NCBI GenBank assembly: GCA_031308135.1
Contig: JAHLJT010000631.1
Coordinates: forward strand, 7,562,286-7,626,285
DNA: 64,000 nucleotides
Origin: Acheta domesticus
Lineage: Eukaryota > Arthropoda > Insecta > Orthoptera > Gryllidae
Direction of reading: 5' to 3'
Made by a program: the position numbers and the translations under genes. Under the pieces are notes generated by a model. It saw nothing but the letters and a program-made list of their open reading frames with translations, was not told the DNA's origin and did not search any database. How positions within the stretch are numbered: the first letter of the stretch is position 1; every line of letters begins with the position of its first letter. Of the stretch, positions 20,461-33,301 are shown piece by piece.

Positions 20461-22189
20461 TTAAAATTAGTATAACACTTTAGCTCTTCTCTATTCTTGT
20501 CAATAGGGATATTGTACACGACATTTCGCACCATTCAGCATTTTGCACTTTAATAGTAACCTCTGCACATTAACACGAATCTGAAATGGAAGAAAAAACG
20601 TTTTTTGTGATCTAAAATATATATTGGTATATGTCATGTTTGAAATTACTTGTTCTTGTTATTTCCCAGAGCAGAGCTTACTGTTGTCACATCGTATAAA
20701 ATTTTTGATAATTCGTGTTCATAAAGTGGCTGCACCAGTTAGTGCCAGCGAAGGCTGGGCGGGTGGACACCAAGCTTTAGCTTGTTGCCGGGAAGAAACA
20801 CTTTTGTTGAAGTTAACCCTTGTGGCACTGAGCTCTCATTTTCATCACTTATTTCTTTCTTATTAACGATTAACAGGTTAATGTTAGTAGCCCTACTTAT
20901 AAAGAGTTTCTCAAACTACATTTACAAAAATATTTCGTATTCTTTTTTCTTTATTTTGTCTTTTTTCGACGGTAAGTTGATAATCCAGGGCAATAAACTG
21001 TAGTATTCCTATGAATGTACGAAAAAGAATAAAGTGTTCGTCCGTCGAGTTGTGTTTAGCAACCACTGAAATCACCCCGAGACTCGAGTGAGAACGGAAG
21101 AGAGCCATGTACAATGGATTCCAGTAAATATGAATATTAAAGTTTGAACACAATTAATAAAAATCGAAAGGGATTATATTATAATGTGATATTTTTAGTG
21201 AAGTCACATGTGTAATAAAATGTTTTAATGCTAGTAAACTAGTAGTTTACTAGTATTAGTATTCACTCAAAATAGTAATTTACTACTGCATGTTTTGCGG
21301 TATTAATAAAATAGTGAATTCGTTAAAACAATTGGTGGGCAAAATATACCCATTTTGATTCTCCACGTGACCAAACAAAGGTAGATACCAGTAAGTACCA
21401 GTAAGGTTAAAGGGCTTGGTGGAAAGAGTCCGCTACCTGGAAGGGAAATCGACAGGGCTGATGGATTGTTACCGTGATTTCCGCCGATCAATTGCCCCTG
21501 CCGAAGCAATAATTCAACAGCGAACTTCGAATCGCCAGTGATTCTTTCCACCGCATCCTGTTCTTCCCCGGACTCCGGGACCGGGATTTAAATGGATTCT
21601 CTCCAAAAGGTAGGATATTGTGACGTACCTCAGGTTACAGTTTGAGTACTGGTATGACGATATTCCGGACCCCCCCCGATATTCTACATAAAATTAGGAT
21701 TTAGACACGTACAAGGAGTTGAACCAAAAGTTAATATCACGAAAAACACCTAGATTCATACCAGATTGATCGTCAAAAAGCCCCCAACTCCCTCGGACAT
21801 AAAGATCAGAACATGTTATTTGTGAATTTAGGAACCAATTAATTTTTTAATGTAATATTCAGAATATTAAAGTTTTTGATATTTGAAAAAAAATTCGGCC
21901 GAATATAGAAATATTTCCCCTTTTTGAGAGATATTAGTGGTATCTAATAGGTTACGATTAAGTTGCTGAATGTTGCTACCTAGAGAGCTTCCACAGTGCC
22001 AATAGCCCAGTGTCCTGGGGTCATGATGTGAATGGTGTTCGAGCTATACTCTTTTAGTGTATATAGCGCATCCGTATTTGATTTCGATAGTCATGGTTGA
22101 CACACGGAGCAGATTACCGCATTCAGCATGCCATAACATTGTACATGGTTGACGAAAATAACGGGAGGCAGTCGTAGATAAAGCAGAGG
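20458..22189. other. Unassigned sequence
   Basis: AT-rich, with a small palindrome, CTAGTAAACTAGTAGTTTACTAG, near 21233. The stretch at about 21300-21600 is of mixed composition and encodes nothing recognisable. Confidence 0.4.
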
Positions 22190-22370
22190 CAGGGAGAGAG
22201 AGGGGAAGGGGCGGGGAGGAACGGAGAGGTGAGGGGGCGGGGAGGAAGAGAGAGGGGTAGGGGCGGGGAGGAAGAGAGAGGGAGGGGCGGGGAGGAAGAG
22301 AGGGAAAGGAGAGTGGCCGGGGGAGGAGAAGGAGGGTGTGGGATGAGGAGAAGGGGGGAGGCTGCGCGGA
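22190..22370 (+). repeat. G/A-rich minisatellite (GGGGCGGGGAGGAAGAGAGAG type)
   Basis: Units of about 20-30 bp with GGGGCGGGGAGGAAGAG recur from about 22208 to 22310, with nearly no C-runs on this strand. The purine/pyrimidine asymmetry makes open frames on both strands that are not genes. Confidence 0.85.
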
Positions 22371-23520
22371 GGGTGAACGACCCCCTCCCCCCGGGCTCTC
22401 CGGCGCTACTCGACACGCACGGCGCGAGCCGTAATGAAAATTCTGCAGCGCCCCCTCCCGCACCCCCGCCTCGGTCAGGGCTTCCGCGTTCCCGGCGTCA
22501 CCGCCGCCCGCCACAATATGCAGCCGACGAGCTGGGCTCGCCCGCCGCCACAGCCACTTCCAGATCGCCCCTCGCCTCTAAGCCCCACGCCCCTCGTCCT
22601 TGCCTCTTGCTCTTGCCCCTCACCCCTCGCGTCTCGCCCCTTGCCCCTCGCCCCTCGCCCCTCGCCCCCAGACTTCGCCGTCGGGCACGCGGTGACCGTC
22701 TTCAACCTAACACGGCCACTGGCGATCCTAACGCGCCCATTGGTTCTAATGATCTCTCATCCCATTTTCGAGGCTCTTTGCCGAATGTATCGACTGCGGC
22801 GTCGTAGTCGCTGTCATCGATATCAGCACGTCTTCCTAGCTACAGTTCCTATCGCTGTGCACGGTTATTCGCTGTCAGCGTATTCTAGTTCATCCGTTTG
22901 TCCGACTTATCTTCTACTGGTCTATCTGTCCTTTCGTGCACAGGTTCCGTCCCGTGTTTCACTCGTCCCTTCGACCGCCCGTATCCTCGACTAACTCTCT
23001 CCTCGACTCCCCGTCTCTTCGACCACCAGACGTCACGTCCATTCTGCATATGCACGCCATCGGTTCTCCTTCCCCGTCCATACCTTCTGTTCGCCCCCAG
23101 ACTCCCTTCCCTTCCTTTTCTGTTCGCCACCCGCCACTTTCTTCCATCATTTTCCTTTCGCTCCCAGCACTTTAAATCCCAATACCTCCTATTGCCCTTG
23201 TCATACCTTTGGTAATCTATCTCCATCTTCTACCATCTCTACCGCCTTCATCACTTAGCTCACGATCTCTCTTCGAGCCTCGTGATTCAGTCGTTCCCTT
23301 GTGACCCCGTCGTTGCCTCCTGTCGTCGTCTCCACGACCGCGCGATGTCTCTTCTTCGTTCCCTTCGTCCTCTCTCACATGTCCGCATTGCCTGCACGCG
23401 TCGCTCCAACGATGTCCGCGCCCCTGCCATCGCTCCGACGCTCCCAGAGCGCGCCGCGTAATGCACTTGGGCCGGCCGCGCCGCCGCCTCACACGCGCCG
23501 CTCGCCTGGGACAGCTCGTT
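22371..23520. other. GC- and CpG-rich tract, no gene seen
   Basis: Repeated CCCCTCGCC words occur at about 22600-22670, followed by pyrimidine-rich DNA. Open frames are Pro/Ser/Arg low complexity. Confidence 0.5.
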
Positions 23521-23965
23521 TTCGCCCCCACCCCCAACCCCTCCACGCCTCCGCCACGCCGCTCCCCGCCTCGCCTCCGCCACAACTCACCCCGCCTCAC
23601 GGCCCCCTCCCCCGTAATCCCCGCCTCCACCGCATCCCGCCCCACCTCACTCCACCCAGCCCTATCCCCTCCCCACCCAGCCCCACCCCCGCCTCACCCA
23701 GCCTCATCCCCGCCCAACCCAGCCCCATCCACTCCCCACCCAACCCCACCCCCGTCCCATCCACACCATACTCCCTCCCCCGCCCCGCCTTGCTCCTGCC
23801 CACCCCACCGCACTCACGCCACACCCACGCCACAACCCCGCCACACCTTGCCCCTCCCTGCCCCACCCCGCCTCACCCCCACCCCCCTCCACCGCCGTCC
23901 CCCCGCCCTACCCCTCTCCACCCCACCACGCCCCCGCCCCGCCTCCGCCTCACCCCAGGCTCCTG
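23520..23965 (-). repeat. C-rich skewed low-complexity tract
   Basis: Degenerate repeats of CCCACCCCCGCCTCACCCAG and CCCCATCCAC, with G almost absent on the plus strand. On the minus strand it is G-run rich (GGGGTGGGG), like the tracts at 44.3 and 63.2 kb. Confidence 0.9.
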
Positions 23966-25689
23966 AATGGAGATTCCATGGCAAGCGTAAATAAAATTCT
24001 CGGCCACTCCCGTATAAAACGGCTCTTGCGCGGAGTATTTCCGGAAATGAAAGAAGAATTTTAATCGTTTTAATACCAGCCGGCTATGTGTAATGTGGAA
24101 TAAATTGTTCAATTTTATAAGATTATCTCCATAAAAAGGACAGTAATGGAATTTTCTGCACAATTTTCGGATGACAGTTAATAAAGTGTACGAGGGGGAG
24201 GTATCGCAAACGGAGAGAGGAATCCTTACAGAGAATTTGCATATTTTGAAGAAATTTGCATTTGGTCTTCGCCTTGCAGTAGAAAAAATGTATTTTAATC
24301 GTGACGTTTCGGATTTATGTCTCGTTTTTGCTGTGTTTTGTGAGAGGATGAAGAAATTAAAAATTGACAGAGTCGTTTTATGTTGCTTTACTTTGAATTA
24401 CTACGTCTACTTGGGTGCGCAATACACAAGGATGGACGCGAGTTTACCTTTCCAATAATAATATTCGGATGTAGAGTACACTGGGGAATTTCTTTGGAAT
24501 TCTTTAAAAATGCTTTTAGGAAAGAGATATAGCGAGTGCATTCAACACACATGAATTTAAATTACAGAAGTTAGGGATATAAATACATTAAAATGTTATT
24601 CTTAGCATGAAACGAATGTGGAGGTTGGAGGAGTTGGAGGTTGAAACGAATGTTGGAGGTTGCACGGCTGGATTCACAGTTACAATTATCTTCCGGGCTG
24701 GATGGTCGTGGTCTAGTGGAAATCGTGTTACCATAAGATTTGTCTGCACCTGCGGCAGACATCAGTGGCGGAGTGGTCGTGAACTAAGAGTCCTTCCAGA
24801 CAGCTCACAGGAGACTGACAGCAGGTCAGATAATTGTAATCAGTACATTGTGTCATGTGACTTGTTTCTCGTTTATTTAAATTTTGTAATGTATTTTGTT
24901 CCTCGGTAAACAAAAAAGAAATATATGAAATCTCTGTTTTACTTTAATATACGAATTTATGTGTAATATTTTTATATCAGTAGGTTTGATTTCTATCATT
25001 CGTTAGTTGCTTGAGTTGCTGACGTCCGTGGGAAGATGCAAACTTGTCTCTATTGAATTCTGATGCAACATTTACTGAAAAGGATGCTGCAATTCCTTCC
25101 AGACTTGCAATACTCTCTCGGGATGCATTTGAGGCATCACTATTCTAATGTTATTACATTGGTATTAAAGTAAAATTCAATATGACAGATATAATCTTAC
25201 AAATAAAAGACATTATGGGTTTACCAATTAAGGAGAAAGGGTCAAAAATGAATAATGCCTTGGATATGGCTTGAATATGAATAATGCCTTGGTTTAGCAA
25301 ATTGAATTCTCAGTTTGCTTTAAAATAGTTGAAAGACAAATTGAATTCGTTTAAAATAATTACACTAATATAGAGATTCCTAAATTGGTCGGGGTTGTGG
25401 TTGTGTGAAAAGCTTTATTTGATTGTGAATGGGAAGAGACGCCCTTTGATTACAAGGAAACGAATACAAATCTCAGGAAAAAAAAACAACAATCAACTAA
25501 TCTCATGAAAGCCCGCGTCGAGTATGACATTTCATTTGTACTAAACATTACTTGAAATTGGTACATATTAGTAAATTGCAAAATGACAATGATCTCATTT
25601 ATACAATTTGGCATCGAACAGTTTGGATCTACTTTTTGTTTTATCGCAATATCTGTTAACAATGTAATTTACTCATACGTATGTTACGT
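23966..25689. other. AT-rich sequence, no feature seen
   Basis: Scattered short open frames without recognisable homology. A GGAGGTTGGAGGAGTTGGAGG patch occurs at about 24617. Confidence 0.45.
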
Positions 25690-26520
25690 ATACTTTTTTT
25701 TTATTTTCGAAAAATCAGGCATTTCAACGAACATGAAACCTTCACCATTCTCTTAAGTGTCCTTTATGCTAAGGTTCAAATTTAATCAAAAAATGGTGTG
25801 CCTTTTTAAGAAAAAATGGTTTAAAGACAATAAAACTTGCTTACGCTTGACACAAAGTTTCGGAAAATCTTATTGTTGCAAAATCTTTCGCTTTCTTGTT
25901 GTTGAAAAATTGAACCTAACGTTACTTTTAGATCTGTTTTTGATGAACACACTTCATTAAAAGAAAAATGTTTATCTTTATATTTATAGTTCTAGGAAGA
26001 CGCCGAAAACATTTTGAATTTTTTCAATTTTCAAAAAATCAGGGTTTTCAACGAACAAGAGACCTGCATTATTCTCTTGAACGTTCTTCACGATACAACA
26101 AAACTTAATCTAAAATGTTGGAGCCTTTTTTAAAATTTTGAAAATATCCCAGGGGCTTTAAGTAAAGTACCCCCAAAATTAAAATATCAGTTTCAAATTG
26201 GAGGAGCCGCGACATCAGTCAGTTCGATTGGGAAAGTCAATTATGGAAAAATCGGCTGACCGGTTTAGCCATTGGCGTTATTCACACACGCACGGACAGA
26301 CGTTTTGCCGTCAATCGGCTTTTCGGTATCAAGGAGCCATGGAACGTGGATTCTGGCTACACCACGTTTTAGAGGATTTTTCCCTCAATTTAACATGTGA
26401 ATTTACCCTCTTTTTCGTTGCCAGGACACAGCAATAAGAATTTTTCTGCCAAAAATTCAACGTTTTTTGCGCAGCATTACATAACTTTCTCTCCTCCCTG
26501 GTAGCGGCAGTGAGAAAGTA
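25690..26520 (+). repeat. Dispersed repeat family R, copy 2
   Basis: This is the longest copy. It contains an internal direct duplication about 323 bp apart: AAAATCAGGCATTTCAACGA at about 25711, and AAAATCAGGGTTTTCAACGA at about 26034. Then come TTGGAGCC...AGGGGCTTTAAGTAAAGT, CACGGACAGACGTTTTGCCG, GGTATCAAGGAGCCATGGAA, and GCGCAGCATTACATAACTTT. Parts recur at 14.3 kb (same strand) and at 45.1-45.9 and 48.1-48.7 kb (inverse). No protein is recognised. Confidence 0.75.
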
Positions 26521-27742
26521 AAAAATGATATTATAGTACTTCGTATTGACGAAGTTAATTTTTCTACTTTTCGCAACTAATATCTTTTTCTTCTACTTTC
26601 AATGGAGTAATGGAGAAAGTACACGCGCAGAATCACGTACTGAGTTTTTTCCCTTTGCTTGTTATGATTTGATTAACCTTTCAAAATTTCAGAGAAAATT
26701 GTATTTCATTCATTGAGACGAAAGTTTGAAAACTTGAGTGGGCCAAAAACTCTCGATATGAATCAATGAACTAGATATTATTACAAAAACTTTTCTCCAA
26801 ATTTCAATTCACAGTAAAAGGTTTTATTTTTGAATGACCAATAAGTACATTGAGTAAAATATACTGCAACCGCAGCTAGCCCCGCGTTGGCGCCGAATTG
26901 CAACGGCATGCTCCGGCCCCTAGAAGGGAAAGCCGAATTGCAACGTCAGCCGGCCGGTAGAGCATGATCGCGGTTCCTCGCGTGGTGGGTGGAAGTGAGG
27001 TGCAGGGGGAACAAACTACTTCGAAAATAATTAGCCGTAATTGGGCAGTGAAACTAAATTATACATTTATTCCCGACCTACGGCCGGGGAAGTTACATAA
27101 AAAATCCCATGAGGTGGGATTACACCCTACCTGTTGCTCGGTAAGTAAAATAAGATCTTGTAAAATAAGAGAAAAGAAAATTAATTAAAGACACTTCTGT
27201 TACAATAATAAAAAAATATGCCATTGCGCGGCACCGCTTAACTCTAACAAAAAAAACAGAGAAAGATAAAACGCTTTAGAATTTCCGTGATATTTTCGGT
27301 CTCGTCTCGAGGCGGGACACCCCAAAGCGCGGGCGTGCGTTAAGAGTCTTATCTGTTGCGCCGGCGTGGGCCGGAGTGTGCCCCACGCGGTCGATGGCCT
27401 CGGCGTCTTCGACGGGCGTTGTCTTGTGATGAGCTGCAATTTTGAAACGGGGGGGGGCGGACGCCTTCTCGCGGCCGCTGTATGCCACAAGGTCGCGAAG
27501 GTTTCCTTTCCGCCTCGCCACCAAGGCGCTGGACGAGTCCGGGTTTGCTCCTCACCACGACTCGGACGCGCAATACGGGAGCATTTAATTGCGGGCGTGG
27601 ACCGGAAGCTGGATCATGGTATTCGCGGCTCGTTCGCTCGAATTAGGCAACGAGTTATTACTACATCGAATACCCGAACAAAAGTCTGGTTCACGGCTTC
27701 CACGACCAGGCATGAAGCGCTCACTCGTAACTCACTTTTAAG
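26521..27742. other. Unassigned; CpG-rich from about 26870
   Basis: GCCGAATTGCAACG occurs twice (about 26894 and 26933), 39 bp apart. GTTGGCGCCGAATTG near 26887 resembles a primer-binding site, but no LTR was found beside it. From about 27290 the DNA is GC-rich and could be a CpG island or retroelement leader. Nothing could be assigned. Confidence 0.4.
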
Positions 27743-27856
27743 TGTCTGTTTCGCGGCCGCTGCTCTCGCGTTTACTCGCTCGTGACTACTTCACCAGTGT
27801 TTCGTTCGCGGCCGATGCTCTCGTGTGTTCTCGCTCGCGACTACCTCCCTAGTGTT
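27743..27856 (+). repeat. ~57-bp tandem duplication
   Basis: GTTTCGCGGCCGCTGCTCTC...CTCGTGACTACTTCACCAGT is followed by GTTTCGTTCGCGGCCGATGC...CTCGCGACTACCTCCCTAGT. The two units are of similar length. Confidence 0.75.
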
Positions 27857-28000
27857 TTTTTTTTCTCAAGATTTTGGGAATCCGTCCCTCTCCGGATCTT
27901 CCCCCCTCCTAAGTCCGTCTTGGGCTCGCTGACCTACTTCGGGAGAATTGTCATTGGTCGGACCTTACTGCGTCGCAGAAATAATTTTGACGAATCGCGG

Positions 28001-29000
28001 NNNNNNNNNNNNNNNNNNNNNNNNNNNNNNNNNNNNNNNNNNNNNNNNNNNNNNNNNNNNNNNNNNNNNNNNNNNNNNNNNNNNNNNNNNNNNNNNNNNN
28101 NNNNNNNNNNNNNNNNNNNNNNNNNNNNNNNNNNNNNNNNNNNNNNNNNNNNNNNNNNNNNNNNNNNNNNNNNNNNNNNNNNNNNNNNNNNNNNNNNNNN
28201 NNNNNNNNNNNNNNNNNNNNNNNNNNNNNNNNNNNNNNNNNNNNNNNNNNNNNNNNNNNNNNNNNNNNNNNNNNNNNNNNNNNNNNNNNNNNNNNNNNNN
28301 NNNNNNNNNNNNNNNNNNNNNNNNNNNNNNNNNNNNNNNNNNNNNNNNNNNNNNNNNNNNNNNNNNNNNNNNNNNNNNNNNNNNNNNNNNNNNNNNNNNN
28401 NNNNNNNNNNNNNNNNNNNNNNNNNNNNNNNNNNNNNNNNNNNNNNNNNNNNNNNNNNNNNNNNNNNNNNNNNNNNNNNNNNNNNNNNNNNNNNNNNNNN
28501 NNNNNNNNNNNNNNNNNNNNNNNNNNNNNNNNNNNNNNNNNNNNNNNNNNNNNNNNNNNNNNNNNNNNNNNNNNNNNNNNNNNNNNNNNNNNNNNNNNNN
28601 NNNNNNNNNNNNNNNNNNNNNNNNNNNNNNNNNNNNNNNNNNNNNNNNNNNNNNNNNNNNNNNNNNNNNNNNNNNNNNNNNNNNNNNNNNNNNNNNNNNN
28701 NNNNNNNNNNNNNNNNNNNNNNNNNNNNNNNNNNNNNNNNNNNNNNNNNNNNNNNNNNNNNNNNNNNNNNNNNNNNNNNNNNNNNNNNNNNNNNNNNNNN
28801 NNNNNNNNNNNNNNNNNNNNNNNNNNNNNNNNNNNNNNNNNNNNNNNNNNNNNNNNNNNNNNNNNNNNNNNNNNNNNNNNNNNNNNNNNNNNNNNNNNNN
28901 NNNNNNNNNNNNNNNNNNNNNNNNNNNNNNNNNNNNNNNNNNNNNNNNNNNNNNNNNNNNNNNNNNNNNNNNNNNNNNNNNNNNNNNNNNNNNNNNNNNN
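28001..29000. other. Assembly gap, 1000 N
   Basis: Exactly 1000 undetermined bases, most likely a placeholder of fixed size. Frames that appear to run through it have no meaning. The sequences on the two sides may not be adjacent in the genome. Confidence 0.99.
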
Positions 29001-29002
29001 AA

Positions 29003-29085
29003 GTATCTTGCACTCCTTCATGCATCTTGCATTCCTTCAAGCATCTTGCACTCCTTCAAGCTTTTCGCACTTCATACTTCTTCCA
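29003..29085 (+). repeat. ~20-bp tandem repeat at the gap edge
   Basis: CATCTTGCACTCCTTCAAG and near variants occur about four times (29006-29075). The array probably continues into the gap and may have caused the assembly break. Confidence 0.85.
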
Positions 29086-29105
29086 CTCCACGCTTCTCTT
29101 CACAA

Positions 29106-29230
29106 GTCGACAGCTGGTGCCGGGTCTCATCATCTATCGGGAGAGATCAACGCCACAATGATATATATATATATATGCACTACACTTACGGGACTACTGA
29201 CCTTAGTAGTTGACGCGCCGCCAAACAGGA
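29106..29230 (+). mobile_element. SINE family 1, short 3' fragment
   Basis: GTCGACAGCTGGTGCCGGGT through ATCAACGCCAC aligns to the 3' third of the family, then comes the conserved CACTACACTTACGGGACTAC and GTAGTTGACGCGCC. A (TA)n run replaces the usual few A residues. The head is missing (5' truncation). Confidence 0.8.
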
Positions 29231-29682
29231 AATAATCGACTATTTAGTGGCACCATTCAATCCTCCACCACTTGTATTAATTTAAAAAATAAGAAAGTTC
29301 TAAAATAGAGCAAACGCTGGGTTCAGAATTATGAGATTTCACCATTCAATCCCATCATCTTGAATTCTGTGATTCTAGGATAGTCGTGAATCTTTCTACG
29401 ATTCAGAATAGGGTTTACAATTCAGCAAACTATTGCTAAATTTCAAGTATGTGTCTTGTTCTGAATGTTCAGGCGCCTAACAATTAGTAATCAAGCAGCA
29501 GTCACCTCGAAATACGTTTCTTATTTATTACTATGCTCCGCCCATTGTCCCGCATGCTCCTTTGAATCCATTTTGTCACTTCCACTTAATTTACACCTCA
29601 TCAATCCTCTTTCTTGCGGTATTGCCTCCCACGACTTATAGACTCTCGTCTCTCTGCTTTCGTAATAACGCTAGTGTGTGGA
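29231..29682. other. Unassigned sequence
   Basis: No gene or repeat recognised. Confidence 0.5.
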
Positions 29683-30162
29683 TCTCAAACCAGTGGCGAA
29701 GCTTCAGTTGATGTCACCTGGGGCGAAGCTAATGGTGTCACCTCCCCATAAATTAAGTATCAAAATATCTATTTCTGCATTAATTGTACATTATTTTATT
29801 AAAAATACAAATATATTTGCACATGATAGTTATTTATAATATATTAAAAATCAATGTAATTAAGAATAATTGCAATGTAATTGCAATTAAATCATAATTT
29901 ATGCTTATGATTTAAATGTATACTTATTAAATTAATTTAAATAATTTTTTAACTAAACCATAAAAATTATATAATTTAAACAATGAAATGTTCAAACTAC
30001 TAAAACTAAGAAAACAACTATTAACATATAAAATTTTTAAGTAAATGATTAAAATTATATAATTCCAACTATAAAATAATTTAATTGGTGACACCCCTAG
30101 AATGGTGACACCCGGGCGCGCCGCCCTCCCTGCCTCCCCCTAGCTACGCCACTGTCTCAAAC
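29683..30162. mobile_element. hAT-type short element, family H, copy 2, exact 8-bp duplication
   Basis: The element is 29691-30154, 464 bp. It starts CAGTGGCGAAGCTTCAGTTG and ends TAGCTACGCCACTG. TCTCAAAC is duplicated exactly (29683-29690 and 30155-30162), the hallmark of hAT integration. It aligns end to end with 17310-17766, including the AT-rich centre. It encodes no protein. Confidence 0.92.
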
Positions 30163-30650
30163 TTGTGTGGTCAATTAAGTGTTCTGATTTGGATTTTATT
30201 GAATTCCTCGTTCTTTAAAACCGATAACAATTTTAGACGAATTTCAATGGATCAAAACCACTTTTAGGTGTCAATGTACCGATGCTTTGAAAGAAAGATA
30301 TTGGTGTTTTGAAAAATCAATCTCCTGCCGCCAACCCTAGTGGCAGCCTTCCGTCTTGTCTCCCCAATTTCCTTCACCCCTCCCTCGTCAGTTGCCTCCA
30401 TCCCCCCTCTGCTCCAACCACAGAGAAGTCCCCGTCTATCTGTGCCTTCCAATAGCAGGATCCACCCGCTTCTCTGTGCTTCGCTCTGCTCAGCTCAGCT
30501 GCGCAATTCAATGACGGGCGACGAAGGCCATCGAGTCGCAGCGCTCCCGCGCGCCTGCTTCCCGCTCCCCTTATCGATTGTGTCTCCGACTTCTCCACTC
30601 GAGCTATCTACTATACACGCAAGTTGTCTTGATATTCTACTGAGGCAGGA
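30163..30650. other. Unassigned sequence
   Basis: Moderately GC-rich from about 30330 to 30600. No gene family is recognised. Confidence 0.45.
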
Positions 30651-30651
30651 C

Positions 30652-31208
30652 CGGGAGAGATGGCTCAGTGCAGTAAACCTGAATGTCACTGCAGTCCGTC
30701 TGACCGGGAGGTCCTAGGTTGGAGTCCGGACAGCGGCAGGATTTTCGACACTAGCTTGTCAGCTAGGTTGGATTCAGTCGCTGTCTGGAGGAGAATTTTA
30801 GCGGTCGGTTGCTCTGATCTGTAGTTTTCCGTGTTTTTTCCGATCAACACCAGGCGAATGCCGGAGCAGTACCCTAACAAACGGGCCACGGACCGCGCGC
30901 GATCTTTCTTCCTCTTCCTTGTCCTATCCTCTCCTCTTACACACACACACACACACACACTTACACCAACATGTACTACACTACCACACATGCCGGGAGA
31001 CCGGTCGGGAATTTCCGGCTTATCCCAGCTGTGGCGGTGCCCCGCTGGTGGGAGATGCCTGGTTGAGGGGAAAACCCCGCTAGTCGACGGTAGGTCTCGT
31101 CATGCAGCGGGGAAAAGATCATCGCCACCTCCCGAGAAAAACATGCACTACACTTACGGGACTAATGACCTAAGTAGTTGACGCGCCCGGAAACATCAAT
31201 CAATCAAT
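30652..31208 (+). mobile_element. SINE family 1, full-length copy
   Basis: It contains an A-box-like TGGCTCAGTGC, a B-box region weakened to GGTTGGAGTCC, the common body, a CA run (about 30942-30963), the 3' block CACTTACGGGACTAATGACC and a (CAAT)n tail. No clear target duplication is visible at the edges. Confidence 0.9.
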
Positions 31209-33250
31209 ACAAGGTGCGGGTGCGGGTAGATGAGGGCTCTGACTACGTCACGGCTTACAAGTGCGTACCAACTGTGGGTATGAACTTCACGCGCCGAAGC
31301 GTGCAACGAGAATGCTACGACTGATTTGAAAGGACGAGGTGGTTGTTGCCAGCATTGTAATTTGGTACTTGCCGTTCCGAGTCGAACCTAAGCGTCTCAA
31401 CGGGCCGTGATATTAAAAGCTGGCTGAGAACGAGGCAGCTCGTGTATCAAGGAAAACTCGCGCGAGTAATACTTCATCTGCAGAAAGGCAGAATCAGAGC
31501 GGGGAAACGGAAATTATTTGCTTCCTGTAAATCTGAAGATACAGCTCATACGGATTTGACGTTCTTAGAATAGAATAGAATATTGATTTCGCTACTTAGG
31601 AATACATGGAATACTTCCGGTGGTAGCGTTTTCTATGCAATTACTCAACTAAAATAAACATCAAACAACTACACAAATACACAAAAAGAACATCAAACAA
31701 CATTAAAATATTTACGTGTTACTAAATACTGTTTTACAAAATTAATGTATTAACCCTATCATGCTAAAGGTGACCTTAATGTAACAACAAGAATACAAAA
31801 AATTAATTTTAATGTTAACATATTCCAAAAAAATCACAATTTCTTTAATCTAATTTTAAAATTTTTGAAATGTTCTTTGCGAACTGAGTGCAAAAGTTAA
31901 GTTCATACCATTTAATTGTGTTTGAAAAGGACATTTATTGTTCAAAATAATAACGGAGTCAGCGACTTTTCATTTTATCAGCACGTTTTCACAAGCGATG
32001 TACAAGTATAATAGGAATCAGAGAAGCAAACTGTCGATCATGTGAAAAATAGGACCCAAACATACATCTGTTTTGAAAATCATGCAACTATTATCTCCAC
32101 GAAGTTTAAAGAGGAACATATCATCGATTGATTCTTATATATTTCTCAAAAACGTGAAACAAGTTCATAACAAGTAATGCAATGTGCGATGTGTCACTGC
32201 CATCGATACCGCAGTGTTGTATGCGAAAATTGAGTAAACCGCTGGATCCCCAGACGATCGAAAAAGTTTTGTCTATGAGATTGGAAATTCGATGCAATAT
32301 GTGACGCGAAAGAAGGGGAAGTCATTATTTCTGTCTCTGAAATTTCATTTCTTTCGCTCTTCTTTCATCCTTTCTTTTGTTCACGGTCCGAGAAACTTTT
32401 GACAATACATCTGCTGCTGGTTGCACCGCAAACTCACATCTGTGATATTTCTCTTTTATATTGACACACTCCTCAGGGTTATCAAGATAAAGTGTCTTCA
32501 CGGGTTGTGAGTTTGCAATTGCGAGATAGAATCCGCAGGAGTGGCAATATTACTCACGTCCCTTGTGTTGTACAAATTCCATTTTGAGTTAATGTATTTC
32601 CAATCTTTAAAGTTCTTCAAATGATTGATAATCTTAATTTTAACTTTTCCGAACGATAATCATTTTTTAATATTTCGTGCCAAGGTTAACATAATATAAT
32701 TTACACACCGTAAATAAATAATATGATTCTAGGAACTTGCTGAAGTAAGTTACGTCTCAATGAAAAACCTAATTATATCAAATTACTTTTGAGCCTAGAA
32801 AATTTTATGGTTGGTTCATGGGGTTTGATAAATGGAAAGTTCTACTATTCAGTTGCTTACCGACATTCCGAAAAATTAATTTCCATCATCAGACCTATAT
32901 ATGTACAGAATCTAAACATTATCTACTGTGGCTTACAAATTAGTGTAAACTGCATAACGATTAAAATATGGAAGGATAAATAATAATATATTTTGTTCAA
33001 TACTTTGCAACAAAAAACATCAAAGAACTGGAGCTACATAAGTGGTAATTCACAAGTGATCTGTGGCACCCTTATGCCGTGCATCTCGTGTTTGCTATTA
33101 CTACAATGTCACAAGGAGAAGAAAAGTCATTTATTATTTACAGTATGAGACGACACATTATACTTGAGGTAACAAACGGTATACAGCAAGTTGAAACCAT
33201 TAATGCCAAGAAAAAAAACATTTCACCCCCTTAAATCAACCTTTATGTTA

Positions 33251-33253
<3 letters not shown>
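31209..33253. other. AT-rich sequence, no feature seen
   Basis: A short TAGAATAGAATAGAATATTG run occurs at about 31569. No coding signal or element ends are recognisable. Confidence 0.45.

Positions 33254-33301
<48 letters not shown>

Noticed and set aside
22044..23994. Several 90-220 codon frames on both strands
   Set aside because: Low-complexity Pro/Ser/Arg sequence in GC-rich skewed DNA; overlapping frames in all phases are typical of composition and not of coding.
26880..26905. Primer-binding site of an LTR element (TTGGCGCCGAATTG)
   Set aside because: No LTR ends, TATA box or polyadenylation signal could be placed directly upstream.
27782..29213. Frames of 350-460 codons
   Set aside because: They consist mostly of undetermined residues across the 1000-N gap.
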